A stretch of 64,000 nt of DNA from Neoconidiobolus thromboides FSU 785 (GCA_025603075.1 MU626353.1:4681-68680), one strand, 5' to 3'. Positions 10,557-22,284 are shown, counted from the stretch's first letter. Notes: generated by a model from the sequence alone, not told the origin. Made by a program: numbers and translations.

Positions 10557-11339
10557 ATGGTCTATAATTATTTTCAAAGCACTCATGTACCCTACATTAT
10601 GTCTCTTTCGTGTGTCTCAAATACTGGTGATACTGCTACTGTGAAGCTACTCTCTGAATCAACGTTACATTTACTTCACTTAAAATTGACAAGTATTTTT
10701 AACTTGGAACGTGGAGATGACCATTCTTTCACATCGCTGGATAGAAATGATAGATTGAATATTATTTATAAGGATTTAATCTCACCAGAGCATTATGATG
10801 GTTATTTATTAAAAATAACAAATGGTATATTCTATGAGTTTGAACATCCTCATTGTACTTTTATAAATCAACCAACTTTTGATAATAAAATAACTCAACT
10901 TAGGGAGGAAAGCGACTGGACACTCATTAGTTTACTGTCTGAGGAAGGATTGGAATTAAGACATAACTCCAAGAATAAGTCTATTAATATAAAGCTTCAA
11001 TGTATCAGAAGGATGCAACCTGATGATAATCTTGATTTGTCTTTATTCGAGCGACAATATATAGGTATATACAGTGAAAGTAGACAAAAATTAAGGACTG
11101 ATAATTTGAATTATTCATGTAATTTGGATAATTATGAGGGATTAAATAGTTATTTAATAGCTCCTAATTTTAATCAAATTGATGAAAGTTATATTACTAA
11201 ATTAACATTTATTGCACACGAGATGGTGGAAAACGAAAAATTTCGCTTTAAGCAAACTAAAAAAAACAGCAACTTTGATTGTACTTGGATAGAGTCGACT
11301 GGTGAAACGTGTGCATTTTGCACTGAAGGTTTTTTGTAG
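10557..11339 (+). CDS. Hypothetical protein, paralog of 5846-6727; pRiA4b ORF-3-like
   Basis: A 260-residue single-exon gene divergent from its paralog at 5846-6727. Shared landmarks in the same order are STLHLLHLKLTSIFNL (about 35-50), YDGYLLKITNGIFYEFEHPH (about 81-100, matching YDGWLTSIVPGVYVEHYHPH), an acidic Trp segment REESDWTLISLL (about 120-131) and the terminal CTWIESTGETCAFCTEGFL. The central Cys-rich insert of the paralog is missing here. The TLxxLHxxI helix and xDxW segment recall pRiA4b ORF-3-like proteins, a fold present in many fungi but of undefined function; this is a motif-level inference. No signal peptide or membrane segment is visible, so a cytosolic or nuclear protein is expected. 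Confidence 0.78.
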   Translation: MVYNYFQSTHVPYIMSLSCVSNTGDTATVKLLSESTLHLLHLKLTSIFNLERGDDHSFTSLDRNDRLNIIYKDLISPEHYDGYLLKITNGIFYEFEHPHCTFINQPTFDNKITQLREESDWTLISLLSEEGLELRHNSKNKSINIKLQCIRRMQPDDNLDLSLFERQYIGIYSESRQKLRTDNLNYSCNLDNYEGLNSYLIAPNFNQIDESYITKLTFIAHEMVENEKFRFKQTKKNSNFDCTWIESTGETCAFCTEGFL

Positions 11340-11540
11340 TTTTTTCATTTTTATATTTCATAATTCTCATTTTTTCATAAAAAATATTAGAGGAGCTATT
11401 TATCCAATGTGTTTGTCAAATAATAAAATAATTTTTTAAAACTTTTAGTATGTTTATTATGTTTTAATAAAAAATCAAAACTAAACCAATATTCATTTTT
11501 TATGGTTTTTATTAAAAAAGCTATTTTAAGAGAATATAAA

Positions 11541-11611
11541 AGCATCTTGGCGCAGAGGAAGCGCGCGGGGCTCATAACCCCGAGGTCGAAGGATCGAAAC
11601 CTTCAGATGCT
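11541..11611 (+). tRNA. tRNA-Met (CAT), elongator type
   Basis: A 71-base cloverleaf without intron. Acceptor AGCATCT pairs with AGATGCT. The D-arm is GCGC/GCGC around an AGAGGAA loop. The anticodon stem CGGGG/CCCCG encloses CTCATAA with anticodon CAT. The T-arm GAAGG/CCTTC encloses ATCGAAA. All 21 stem pairs are Watson-Crick. The A1:T72 acceptor end does not by itself separate initiator from elongator, but the anticodon stem lacks the three consecutive G:C pairs next to the loop in the classical initiator arrangement (GGG/CCC is present but inside a five-pair GC stem), so elongator is preferred with moderate confidence. A T-rich tract about 8 bases downstream can serve as Pol III terminator. 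Confidence 0.9.
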
Positions 11612-11764
11612 ATTATATCTTTTATTTTTATGAACGAGGGGTTATTTAGTTCTTTTTAATAGTAATGTTATTTACTGAAAAAAGCTTAATAATAAAAATA
11701 TAGTAATGGCTACTAAGTTTATTTTTAAAGGTTAGTAATTATATAGGCTGTTAATATCAATCAA

Positions 11765-11968
11765 CTGCTAAAGGTACATTTGCTATCTAAAGGATATCAT
11801 AACAATCTCATTCTCTATTGTTCCAAGTCTAGCATCTTGGGCAGCTATAGCCGCCATAACAATAAACACCACTACTACCTTTCCTGCATTGTTCAGTGTT
11901 CAGATTGGGACATAAGGATGTCACAAACAGAAAGATGGAAGATAAAGTATTGATTGATCGACCAATAA
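11765..11968 (-). pseudogene. Dead copy of the secreted cysteine-rich gene at 16497-16739
   Basis: The complement aligns over nearly the whole length of the intact gene 4.7 kb away, including its 5' leader (AAATCAA.. then AAATA before the start). The start ATG is replaced by AAG. Two Trp codons have become TAG and TGA (CPRC-stop-TWNN and a stop before DCYDIL). A further change near DIL gives TAG plus a frameshift. The core YGGYSCPRC and DCYDIL survive. There are at least four independent inactivating changes, so this is not a sequencing error. Confidence 0.88.
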
Positions 11969-12571
11969 GTTTCTTATTTAGATTGATTTTAAGAAACAGT
12001 CATTTTCAAGTATTATATATACTGCTAATGTTAAGTCATCTTAACTTAGTTACCTTAAATTCCATAATAGCCTAAAATAAATGCGATAAAAGAGGCAATA
12101 TTCATAAATTAATTTTATTTTAAAGCAATTTAATTTGTATATAAAATTAAAATTTTAATTGCATATTGTTCATTTTATTTGAAACAATAATTTACAACTA
12201 TTACAATCTCTCCTACGACTTAATTAACTACTCATTTAAGAAAAAAATTGCCATCAAAACTAAACTAAAATATAAGAATCATGTCAAAAAAGTTGTCATA
12301 TAAATTGATTTGATCATAAAAATTGTTACTAAAAAGTCACAAAAGAGTTATAACAACTGCAAACCGCAAATTAAATCTAAGGTTAAGATTTTATACTGGG
12401 TGAAACTTAAATAGCCAGAGATTAAATTGCTATAAAAATAAAGTTACAAAATTGCCATTTTCAAGGAGGCGATTTTTAATTGTGGTAGTTTTACCATAGC
12501 CTTAATGAAATATATTACAGCTGTTAAGGCCCAAATATTTAGTTTCTCATAAAATCTCTTCAGTTGCCATT

Positions 12572-12670
12572 TGGGGATATATTTTTGTATCTAACAATTT
12601 TACTAACAATTTTTTTACTAAAATAGCGCTTAAAAGATGGAAAAAGTAATGAAGTCAAAAAAATACCCTA
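12572..12670 (-). mobile_element. MITE copy
   Basis: TGGGGATATATTTTTGTA ... AAAATACCCTA. Flanked by TT/TT. Confidence 0.85.
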
Positions 12671-12697
12671 TTTGTTTTCTAGTTTTTTTAAAGCATA

Positions 12698-12796
12698 TGG
12701 GAGTGTTTTTTTTGGCTTCATTACTTTTTCCATTTTTAAACACTATTTGAGTGGAAAAATTGTTAGTAAATTCTTAAACATAAAAATACATCCCCA
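12698..12796 (+). mobile_element. MITE copy
   Basis: TGGGAGTGTTTTTTTTGGC ... ACATCCCCA with TA on each side. Head-on neighbour of the copy at 12572. Confidence 0.88.
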
Positions 12797-13443
12797 TATA
12801 ATCCTTAAGTTTTACCGAAATTTGATCTAAAATTTTATCCTTAAATGAACAGTTAATCATTATACAATTATACCCTGACAACTCTAAAAATAGCCTATAT
12901 TATATATGGTACTTTCAGAGCCAATATTCCTTTCTTTTGATAGTGATCGGTCTATTTTTTTGTTCAAAATGATCTCGTAGACACTTTTTGTAAAAATAGC
13001 TGCAAAAGTGATCCAAAAATATTTCAAGAAATTAACTTGTAGTGTATAAAAGGTATATCTTACATACGTTCTACATGTATTATGTAACTTAACACTACTT
13101 TCAGAAGATTTTGTTTAGCATTTTGCTCTTTTATTGAATACTAAAGAACTATACCTTTTTGAGCTATATTTATCTAGGGCTTAACTCAATGCTTTGTATT
13201 TTGAATTTTGTTTCTTGAGCTTATAAAAGTTACAATTTGATTCAATAAAGTAGCCAAGAACTCATACATTCCTATTGACTAATACTTTCATACTATAAAG
13301 GCACTTTAAATAAAAACATCTTGGTTTAAATTTTGTTCAAAGAATGAGGTTTATTAAAAACTACTTTGTATCGATTTTTATAATTTTATCAGCAATAAGG
13401 CTGCTTATCTAAAAATCGTTCTATCACTTTTTTGTATTTCAAG

Positions 13444-13544
13444 TGGGGATGTTTTTTTTGGTTTCATTATTTTTTTCATTTTTTGAGCACTACTTGAGTG
13501 GAAAGATTGTTAGTAAAATTCTTATACAAAAAAATACATCTCCA
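13444..13544 (+). mobile_element. MITE copy
   Basis: TGGGGATGTTTTTTTTGG ... ACATCTCCA. Full length; flanks AG and AA, no exact duplication. Confidence 0.85.
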
Positions 13545-14163
13545 AATAGTATTTTGCAAAAATTGATTTTTTGCTTGTTTAAAAAACATACATCAACAGA
13601 AATAAAGATAATCAAGTGCTGAGAACAATATATCAGTAGTATATTAAACTTAGTTGTAACTCATTTGTAATTACATTTACTTTAAAAATGGCTTTCATTT
13701 ATATTGAATTTTATGATTCAAACAATCTATAAAAATTTTAGTATAGCTATTAACATAATGCTATCTGCATAAATACTTGTTAATAATTTAAATTTAAATG
13801 TTTCAGATTGATCATAGAAAATAGCTTAAGGAGTTTCAATCATAAAGCAGCAAGTTTATTGCATTATAAGTCTATTTTATTAACCAAATGAAACACTCAT
13901 TTTATCAATATATCATCATCTTAGTGATAATAAAACTAGCAACATATATTGCCTACACCTTTCAAACCAAATACGTTCTCCTTGAAATTAGAATATTAAC
14001 TTCAATTTAGATTGCTGTTTTAATTTTTATTAACTTCAAATAATCTAGATTAAATAAGATAAAGTAGAAAAATAGGGTTAATTAAGGTGATGTGGTGTAG
14101 TAAAAAAAATGAAAATAAAACTATAAATAAGGATAAAATGATTGTAGTTAAAATAAATTTCAA

Positions 14164-16134
14164 ATGTTAAATACATATACTATTGTGAGTTATTTAGCAA
14201 CAGTTACTTTGTCTTTTTGGATTTATAAGGTATATTAGTCAGTAAATAAATCTAAAAATTAAATAACATATAGGTTATCAATGCCATCTTTTTTCATCCA
14301 TTGAAAAATGTTCCAGGACCTTTAATTTATCAGTTCTTTCCGCTTATTTTTATGGTAGATAGAATCACTGGAGGCTATCATATTACTTCCTTGAAACTAC
14401 ATAAAAAATATGGCAAGGCAGTAAGAACAGGTAATTTTTATACCGATTGAATAAAAAATAGCAACTAATAGCCGTATCCAACTTTTAGGCTGGAATTCAG
14501 TATCATTTTCGTCAAAAGAGGCAACTAAGATTATTTATTCTACTTATACCTTTAGAAAAAGTATAGTTTATGAAGGCTTTCACGTTTCTGGGGAAACCAC
14601 TTTAGTAACTAGGTATTCTATTATTGTCATTTACTCATAATTAGCTAAGTTATTCTATAGGGATCGTGACTTTCATAGAAAAAGAGTAAAAAAACAATTA
14701 ACTATAGAATGAGTATTTATTTTATTATGTATTTATTAGAAAAGAATCGTTGGTCCAAGTTATTCCGAGAGTTCCATAGCTTCTTTAGAAGCTTTATTTA
14801 ACGAAAAAGGGGTACAAAAACTTATCGAAAAGATTAAAGGGTATAGTTCACCAAACCAGAGCATCGATTTGGAAGTTGTCTTTCATTGTCTAACTCTGGT
14901 ATGATTTGATGTTATTTTTAATGTCACGAAGCTAGTCAAAGCTAAAGTTCAATTCATAGGATATCATTGGTGAATTAGCTTTTGGTAGATCCTTTAATAT
15001 GATTGATAATGGCTTTCATCCGGTTTTAGGTTGGATTAAAGATTACTTATTTTATTCAGCATTGGTAATTACACACTGTATAAATATAACAAGAATATAC
15101 TTAAAATTTAGAGAGGCTCATTGACGTTCTTGCGATCTTATGTTGATTCGGGCACCAAGCATCTATATGAAGTAAGTGTTAATATAAAAGTGGTTCTATA
15201 TTGTAACTAAAATAAAAATAGTTTGCCTACGAATCAATTGATAGTGCCAAAACACATAAGAACCGTAATACTATTTTGGAGTCCTTTTTAAACGCTGTAG
15301 ATCCAGAAACTGGAGTTAAGTTAACGAGCAAAGAAGTAGCCGAAGAAAGCATGCTACAAATGTAATTTCTATAAGTAATTTATTCGAATTTCATTAAATT
15401 TTAAAGATTCGCTGGTACCGATACTACTGCAAACGCCTTAATATGGTAGGAAGACAATATCAATATGAACTATGATTAACCTCTTTTAGGACATTTTATT
15501 TGTTGTTAAAGAACCCTGATAAATACAACAAATTAAATGATGAGATTCTGAAAGTATTTCCAGATAAGAATAGTATCACCTATAAAGATTGTAAGAAAAA
15601 ATGCCAATATTTGAATGCTGCAATCAATGAAAGTATGCGTATTTTTCCTTCAGTTGCAGGTACCTTAACAAGAGATACACCAAAAGGCGGAAAAATCATC
15701 GAAGGACACTTTATCCCAGAAGGAGTAAATAAATCATCAAAATTCAACTTTAAAATTTTAAAAATTATATAGACAATAGTAGGAACTAGCACATATGCAA
15801 TGCATAATTTAGAAGAGCATTTTGAAAATCCAGATTTTTACTTACCTGAAAGGTGGTTAAATGCAAAAGATGATTTTAAAGAAAACTTTATCCCCTTTTC
15901 AATTGGTCCAAGAGCTTGCTTGGGCAGAACGTAATTTAATTTAGTATTTTCCATTTCATAACTTAAATGTTATTTAGTTTAGCTATGATGGTATTGACTT
16001 TGACTACTGCGTCATTGATACGTAACTTTGAGTTCAGTTTAGTTGATGAAAAATTAGTTTTAAACTCAAGCTATCATATAGTATTAAAGCCTTATAATGG
16101 CAAATTATTGGTATGCTCTAAAATTAGAGAATAA
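14164..16134 (+). CDS. Cytochrome P450 monooxygenase, 12 exons
   Basis: Complete class E P450 of 474 residues. Exons: 14164-14229, 14274-14430, 14489-14612, 14661-14685, 14740-14898, 14960-15064, 15112-15171, 15222-15361, 15407-15445, 15490-15724, 15773-15930, 15978-16134. They sum to 1425 bases and stay in phase across eleven introns of 44-61 nt. An N-terminal membrane anchor is followed by RTGWNSVSFSS and DFHRKRKRIV (helix C), the I-helix oxygen motif AGTDTT at 281-286, ExxR as ESMR near 339-342, PERW at 395-398 and the heme-binding FSIGPRACLG with ligand Cys419. It should be ER-bound and use NADPH-P450 reductase. The subfamily and substrate cannot be told from sequence. No key residue is missing, so the gene looks functional despite its tiny exons. 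Confidence 0.92.
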
Positions 16135-16496
16135 ATATCATTAAAGTATATAATATTTTATAGTGTTGTTTATCATTTTTTAAGAGATTTATTAGTTTGA
16201 AGTAGTTATCCTAGGACTTTAAAGTCCTTCATTTAACTAAATTAAGCTTTTTAGAAAACACAACACAAAAGCATTAAAATGTGAATAAATCCAAAAAGCA
16301 TAGTTTTAGTTTGTTTTTGTGTTTTAAATCAATTTAGAACCTTAAAATGTCAAAAATGAAACTACGCTTACATTGAAAATAGTTACTTAGTTTGAAGTAT
16401 AATTATGTAAATGCTTCACAAATAAATATTTACTTTGAAATGAAAGATATACTAAAGAGATACATTCTTATAAGTTATTTATTCATAAATAAAAAG
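16135..16496. other. Short convergent intergenic region
   Basis: Spacer of about 360 bases between two convergent genes (P450 on plus, secreted protein on minus). I see no feature beyond AT-rich 3' ends. Confidence 0.5.
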
Positions 16497-16739
16497 TTAA
16501 CAGTTGTTTGGGTTATAGATATCGATCCAACTACTAAAGGTACATTTACCGTTTGAGAGAATGTCATAGCAATCCCATTTTCCATTGTTCCAAGTCCAGC
16601 ATCTTGGGCAACTATAGCCATCGTAGCAAAAGTTCCCGCCATTTCCTCTATCACATCGCTCATTATTTGGATTTGGACAACGTGACACTACAAAGGGAAG
16701 GATAAAAGATAAAGCAAAGATTGATTGAGTGAATTTCAT
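16497..16739 (-). CDS. Small secreted cysteine-rich protein (8 Cys)
   Basis: An 80-residue single-exon gene. Residues 1-19 (MKFTQSIFALSFILPFVVS) are a clean signal peptide with cleavage likely before RCPNP. The mature peptide of about 61 residues has eight cysteines, enough for four disulfides, and is Trp/Asn/Gly-rich with no Lys-rich tail. The motif YDGYSCPRCWTW and CYDIL.NGKC repeat a carbohydrate-binding-like aromatic and Cys pattern, but I recognise no named family. A TATAAATA box lies 48 bases upstream of ATG. A decayed paralog sits at 11765-11968. An effector or wall-associated role is plausible from size, secretion and Cys content, but is inference. Confidence 0.82.
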   Translation of the reverse strand: MKFTQSIFALSFILPFVVSRCPNPNNERCDRGNGGNFCYDGYSCPRCWTWNNGKWDCYDILSNGKCTFSSWIDIYNPNNC

Positions 16740-18818
16740 ATCTATTTAACTTGATTTTAATAAAATATAAATGATTATCTCTACAGTATTTATACTATTT
16801 TATTATCTTTTAAGTTATATAACATTTTTAAGTGATGTTTATTGTATCATATTTATAAAAAGAATATATTTATTATTATTATTAAACAAAGTTATTTTTA
16901 ACATGATATTCTAATAGTATTTCAGCTATTAGACTTACGTAGATGGAATATTATTAATTAATTTGTTTATTTTGTGCTAAATTTTACTAATTTTAATTTT
17001 AAATTTAAACAAGCATACTCTTTTGTTGTTATTTTTAAAATGCATAATTAATTTAGAATTTGTTTTAACTATAATTACTTTTTTCTTTATATTTGAAATC
17101 TTCAAGTAAACCGATCGTAGAAGATAGATTAGATCGGAGAGTTATGAAGATCTGCACATTCTCTCATGTATTGTAAGAAGAAACAAAAGTAATTTCGATT
17201 GTCCCTATTAGAAAACACATTGAATGGCTATTAACATAGCCATTAGTCTAATCTTATTGGTCAAAGCATATTTTATTAAAATAGAATAGGCTTTATTTAA
17301 AGCTGCTTTTTTTATTGTGGGTTTAATATCAACAAATCCTTTTGACATATTCTATTTTTATTCTATCTATCCATTTAATATGCACCTATTAGTAGGCCTT
17401 CAATAAGAAATTCAAAGGAATTAGACAATTTTTTAAATCAATTTTCATGTGGATTAAGTTTTAAGTAATTTTACTTATTAGCTGACATTAAAGATATAAA
17501 TAACTGTATTTCTAATTTTAAATCAGTCAATTTATCATTTAGTTTTCTATCAATGCTGTACGAGATTTGTGCTATTTATAAAATTAACTTATAATTTTTT
17601 TATACATGGATACTTGGACTCAAATATTTATGTTGCTTCTTGCTATATTCAGCCTTTTTAAAATACTGCTTATCTTTCTGGTGAATTTATAACCAGTGCT
17701 GGATTATAAATAACTCATGCTAAGTATAATAAAATTACTGTTAATGAAACTATCAATTAAGGCATTGACAATTCCCTGTTATTTTACTACCTGGTTTCTT
17801 ATTATAGCCCTTTCACAGTTTCACTGTTTTCTTTCTAACCTTAAGCTGGGAAGATAGAAACCAAAATCCTTTGCTTCTTTTCAGAATAAATCTTTAATTT
17901 TATCTATCACCATGTTTTTATTAAAATAAAATCCTTAAGTTTTAAGACCTTTCAAGGTATTATACATATATATTACCTCCTTAATAGACTCTTTAATAAT
18001 CATCTATTATGTTATACCATTCTTACTGGGGTGTTCATAGCTTTGGTTTTCAGGACAGAGTCGAAACTATAATATCAATCCATTACTTCATTTAAGTACC
18101 ATTTCTAACTTAACATACAAACTCTATACTAATAAGTACATATATTCATAAATTTCTTATAGATTAGTAGTAGCTGCGAACTAAAAAGACAAATATTACA
18201 AAATATGAAAGTAAACATTATGATTTTTTGTTTTTAAAATATTTTTATTTAAAAATATCTTACACGTTTAATGACCATACCTTGTAAAAACCAAAGCATG
18301 GCCTCAGAGGTGTAACGTTTGCTCGAGGCGTTGTTTAAAAAGCCTACAATCATTATCTAATTGGTACTAGAGTACAACCCATGATGAATAGAGATAAGTT
18401 GGAAAAAATAGACTTAATCTATTATGACCAACAAACTTCTAAAGTTCTATTATTGAGATTTCAGTCTATTTAATAAAACCCCGATTTTTTTTTGACATTT
18501 TAAGTTTATGGGATTGAAGTTCAAACTTTAATTAGTTACATAATAATAGAATTGTGTTAAAAATAATATAATCAAAGTTAATAATTTCTTAAAGGCTATT
18601 TATAGCCTTTGAAATAACATTTAACTGTATGTAATTTATTTAACAACATAAATATTAAACTATTAAATTATTTATCATAGACAGGCTAATTTACAAAAGT
18701 ATACTAAGTTTGAAGACCTGTTTTTTCACATCACTTATTTTAATTGGACCAAATGTTTAGGATTTAGATAAAAGCTATAAAATGAAAACATCATTTTTTT
18801 AAAAAAAATTAATATAAA
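16740..18818. other. Intergenic region with possible decayed coding traces
   Basis: 2.1 kb without an intact gene. Two GC-richer islets stand out: about 17100-17250, where a plus frame reads through KPIVEDRLDRRVMKICTFSH with a stop before EETKVISIV, and 18280-18345, similar to 38975-39045. Both look like remnants rather than genes. Confidence 0.4.
16787..16794 (-). promoter_or_regulatory. TATA box of secreted cysteine-rich gene
   Basis: The complement reads TATAAATA, 48 bases upstream of the ATG at 16739. Confidence 0.5.
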
Positions 18819-19194
18819 ATGTCAAAAGCAACAAACGCAGCTACCGTATTAGGAGGAGGATTTGTATTTTGGTTAGTGGTATTATTGAACTGGGTTCCAT
18901 TGCCAATATCAGAAACTTTTTTAACCAAAGTATGGCCAACAGTAAGTGTTTTTATTTTTAGATGATTAAATTTATCAAAATTAGCTTCCATTTGTAGCAT
19001 TAGTAGGATTCGCTTCTTATTCTTTAGTTAACATTGGCTATAGCTTAATCACATTCCGTGACTGCCCAGAAGCTCATGAAGAATTGATGAAGGTAAACAA
19101 CTATATTTTTTATTTAATAAATTAAATACGAATTGAATAGGAAATTGATGTTGCTATCACTGATCTTCGTTCTAAAAACGTTACTGTTGATTAA
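18819..19194 (+). CDS. DPM3: Dolichol-phosphate mannosyltransferase subunit 3
   Basis: Three exons (18819-18941, 18985-19092, 19141-19194; introns 43 and 48 nt) encode 94 residues, the usual DPM3 length. Residues 14-30 and 42-60 are membrane segments. The cytosolic tail carries the family pattern GYSLITFRDCPEAHEEL followed by a charged helix ending ADL.SKNV-like (IDVAITDLRSKNVTVD), matching GYxxxTFxDCxxAxxEL in animal DPM3. DPM3 tethers the catalytic DPM1 subunit to the ER membrane, so Dol-P-Man can be made for N-glycans, GPI anchors and O-mannosylation. Its presence implies the three-subunit human-type synthase, not the single-protein yeast type. Each exon is too short to show up as a long ORF. 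Confidence 0.9.
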
Positions 19195-20912
19195 ATAAAT
19201 TTTAAAAGTATAAAAAGAATGTAAATTTATACAAAGCTCAAGATGCAAATGTATTAAAACATAGTTTGGTAATTTTGTATAGGGATCAATCAGTATAAAG
19301 GCTTATTTTAAATTTAAGTTATAATTACTGACAAATTTTTAGCTGATGCTCTAACCAGGATGGATAAGTTATCAAAGCCCATATTAGGAAAACTTTTATT
19401 TCAATTATAATAAATAGTCTTAATCAATTTATTACTATCAGTAACTATACATTTAATATTCAATTTTAACTTCGTCAAACGTTATAAATAACAATTAATT
19501 ATCAACTTACATCTAAATTTGTATTTTGATTTAATATTGCAACAATAATGAGACAATTTATGTGCTGTATTTGGTGATATCAGTAAGTAGAGTAGTGAGT
19601 TTCCATTTATTTTTTACATGTGATATTATTCTGTCTTTAGATGCAATTAAATTTTGTGCATTTGTTTAGGAACTTTGTATATTTAAGTTAAAGAACCTCT
19701 ATACTTATTTAATTCTTAAATGAAACCGTTTGTTATAACCTTAATGTTTCTAAATAAAAACAATTTAAACATCTTATTTTTTATCATAATGAATTATTTG
19801 AATAACAAACAATCGATGTATTAGGTTAATCCTTTAGAAAGTTGTCTTAGTTATATTTAGACAGAATTAAATCCAAACATAAAGAAGCTTATTAAGCTTT
19901 CAAGATACTAAAATTTTATTCATTTTAGCTTTAATTATAATTATCAAGTAATGTTTAAATGAAACTTCAAATATAGTATGACCAAAATGACCAAGTATAG
20001 ATATGGTGATATATTTTTTGTTTAACAATTTTGCTAACAATTTTCTTACTTAAATGATACTTAAAAATGGAAAAAGCAATAAACTAAAAAAACACCCTTA
20101 CACTGTTTTTATTTTGATATGAAAAATACAAAAACACATTAACATCAAAGTGTGACAATATAGTCCTTTAAATTTTAGTTTTAAATTAGCTTTTTATGCT
20201 ATGAGATTATAATAAACAGTATTATCTTTAGGAATTCCAATATAATTTTTAAATTAGTTAGATTATAGTATCACTACAAGTTTGTAAAGATTACTCACTA
20301 AAACAATGTATATTTGATAAGAAGTCTTTAAAGTACTTGTTAAAAGAATAGTGTTCAAGGTATCAATAAAAGTAAAACCAATCAGAAGAGTGACCTATAT
20401 TCTAACTAAATTAAAAGTTTGATAGTTGTATTATAGCCAAACTATAACAATTTTATCATCCGCTTTATTGCATAATTGTGATTTAAATTTATATATTTAA
20501 AATTTTATTTGAAAACTAAAATGTATGAAAAGAGAAATAACTAAAAAGTATAATAGACTAAATTAAAAATTAAACTCCCTGAAAACATAATAGGATAGCT
20601 ACATAGATAAAACCGAAATAAAATAACTGCATAATAAATAAAATAAAAGCAGTGTTTTGTACAAATAAACAAAATTGAATAGCTTTTATTAAAATTTAAA
20701 CCAATATCAGTCAAGTCATAAGTATTGGAAAAAAGAATAAAATAAGTATAAAAGTATAAACCCGATATTATGAGTCAAAAATACACAGAGTTAATACAGA
20801 TAATAAATTATAAAAATAATTGAAACTAACTTTAAAAAGTTATAGAATCTTCCAGAACTAAGTTAGAGTAGTATAAAATAACTATATACCAAAACACAAA
20901 TTGAAAAATAAA
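19195..20912. other. Intergenic region with one MITE
   Basis: 1.7 kb AT-rich spacer with a MITE at 20004-20098. I see no gene or RNA. Confidence 0.55.
20004..20098 (-). mobile_element. MITE copy (diverged)
   Basis: TGGTGATATATTTTTTG ... AAAACACCCT, TA on both sides. Confidence 0.75.
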
Positions 20913-22284
20913 ATGGTATTAAATAATGATAATTTAGTATCGGTTGAAGATAAAAAAGAAATGAATAACTCAAAATATAGCTTGGTAATTGTAGCTTGTA
21001 GTTTTTTAATGCAAGCGTGTACCTTTGGTACTACCATAAGCTATGGTGTATTTATAGATTATTATTCCAAAGTAGTGTTTCCTGATAGTGAATATAGTAT
21101 AATTTCGCTAATTGGAATTATAGCGCCCGCCTTAATAGCCTTCACTTCACCATTGGCTGGTAAACTGGCTAATAAAATTGGTTTAAAAAAAGGGATTCTT
21201 ATTGGTACTACTTTCATTACTTTAAGTTATCTTCTAGCTTCATTCTCGTTTAAGGTAGTTCATTACTATTGTTAGTGTTAAATAATATTTAATTTTATAA
21301 ATAGGTTTGGCATTTGTTATTGACCCAAGGAATTATGTTTGGCATTGGCGGTGGATTAGTTTTTGTACCAGCTAATGTAATTGTTAGTCAATGGTTTACT
21401 AAAAACCGTGGATTAGCATTAGGGATAGGTACAGCTGGATCTGGTATTGGGGGTATGGCGTTTAGTGTTTTAAATGGGTATTTGTTACCCCAAGTAGGAT
21501 TTGAATGGACTTTAAGATATAATTGTATTATTTTATTTTCCTGTTTAATAGTTTCAATCCTTTTACTTAAAGAAAGGAAGCCTGACAGTGATAATACTGC
21601 AAACAATAATAAGATCAATATTGTAGCTAAACCTGAGAGCAAAAGGAGAATGCTTTTATCAGGAAAGTTTTTATTATTTTCATTATCAAATTCACTTTTC
21701 GTTTCAGCCCATTTTATCTCATTATATTATTTACCACCCTATGCGATATCAATCAATTTAACTAATGAGCAAGGGGCTGCATTAGTAGCTATATTAAGTG
21801 CATCGAATGCAGTAGGAAGGATAATATTTGGTTTTATTGGTGATAAATTTGGTCATCTAAATATATATATCATATCTTTAGCATTAACTAGTATATTAAT
21901 GATATTATGGCGGTTTTCATTTAATTATGTAGCTTTAATATTTTTTTCTATTTTATATGGACTTCCTTCTGGTGGATTAGCCACACTATTTCCTTCCTCT
22001 TGTGCTGAAGTATTTGGTATATTTTAATATTACTTTAGTTTTTTAATCACTTATTATACTTATTAGGACTTGAAAATATGGCAGTAGTGATGGGATACGC
22101 TTATGCACCTGCCGGATTAGCTGAACTGGTGGGTCCACCAATAGCTGGATTAATATATGATTACACTTTGGATTATAGTAATCTTACCTATTATGCAATG
22201 GCAATATTCTTAGTGAGTACTTTTTCATCCTATGCCGTCAAAACGTTTTATTTAAAGAAAAGCACTATAGATAGCATTGCTTAA
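20913..22284 (+). CDS. MFS transporter, monocarboxylate-porter-like
   Basis: Three exons (20913-21254, 21305-22016, 22067-22284; introns 50 nt each) encode 423 residues with about 12 membrane helices. I start at ATG 20913; the upstream TTG at 20901 is not a likely start. After a 25-residue polar head, TM1 contains the MCT-type segment QACTFGTTISYGVF. The loop between TM2 and TM3 has the MFS signature GKLANKIGLKKGILIG. TM4-5 has RGLALGIGTAGSGIGG, TM8 NAVGRIIFGFIGDKFG and the last exon opens with GLENMAVVMGYAYAPAG; these are characteristic of fungal MCT/SLC16 relatives. The likely role is proton-linked export or uptake of a monocarboxylate or similar small acid across the plasma membrane. The substrate is not predictable. 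Confidence 0.88.

Larger units (their letters stand above)
11969..14163. other. Intergenic region with three MITE copies
   Basis: Spacer between the pseudogene and the P450. It holds MITE copies at 12572-12670, 12698-12796 (only 27 bases apart and in opposite orientation) and 13444-13544. I see no gene. Confidence 0.6.

Noticed and set aside
18809-19000. Minus-strand 63-codon ORF
   Set aside because: Antisense to DPM3 exon 1, which has clear homology.
20901-20912. TTG as start of the MFS gene
   Set aside because: Nuclear fungal genes normally start at ATG; ATG 20913 follows four codons later in frame.
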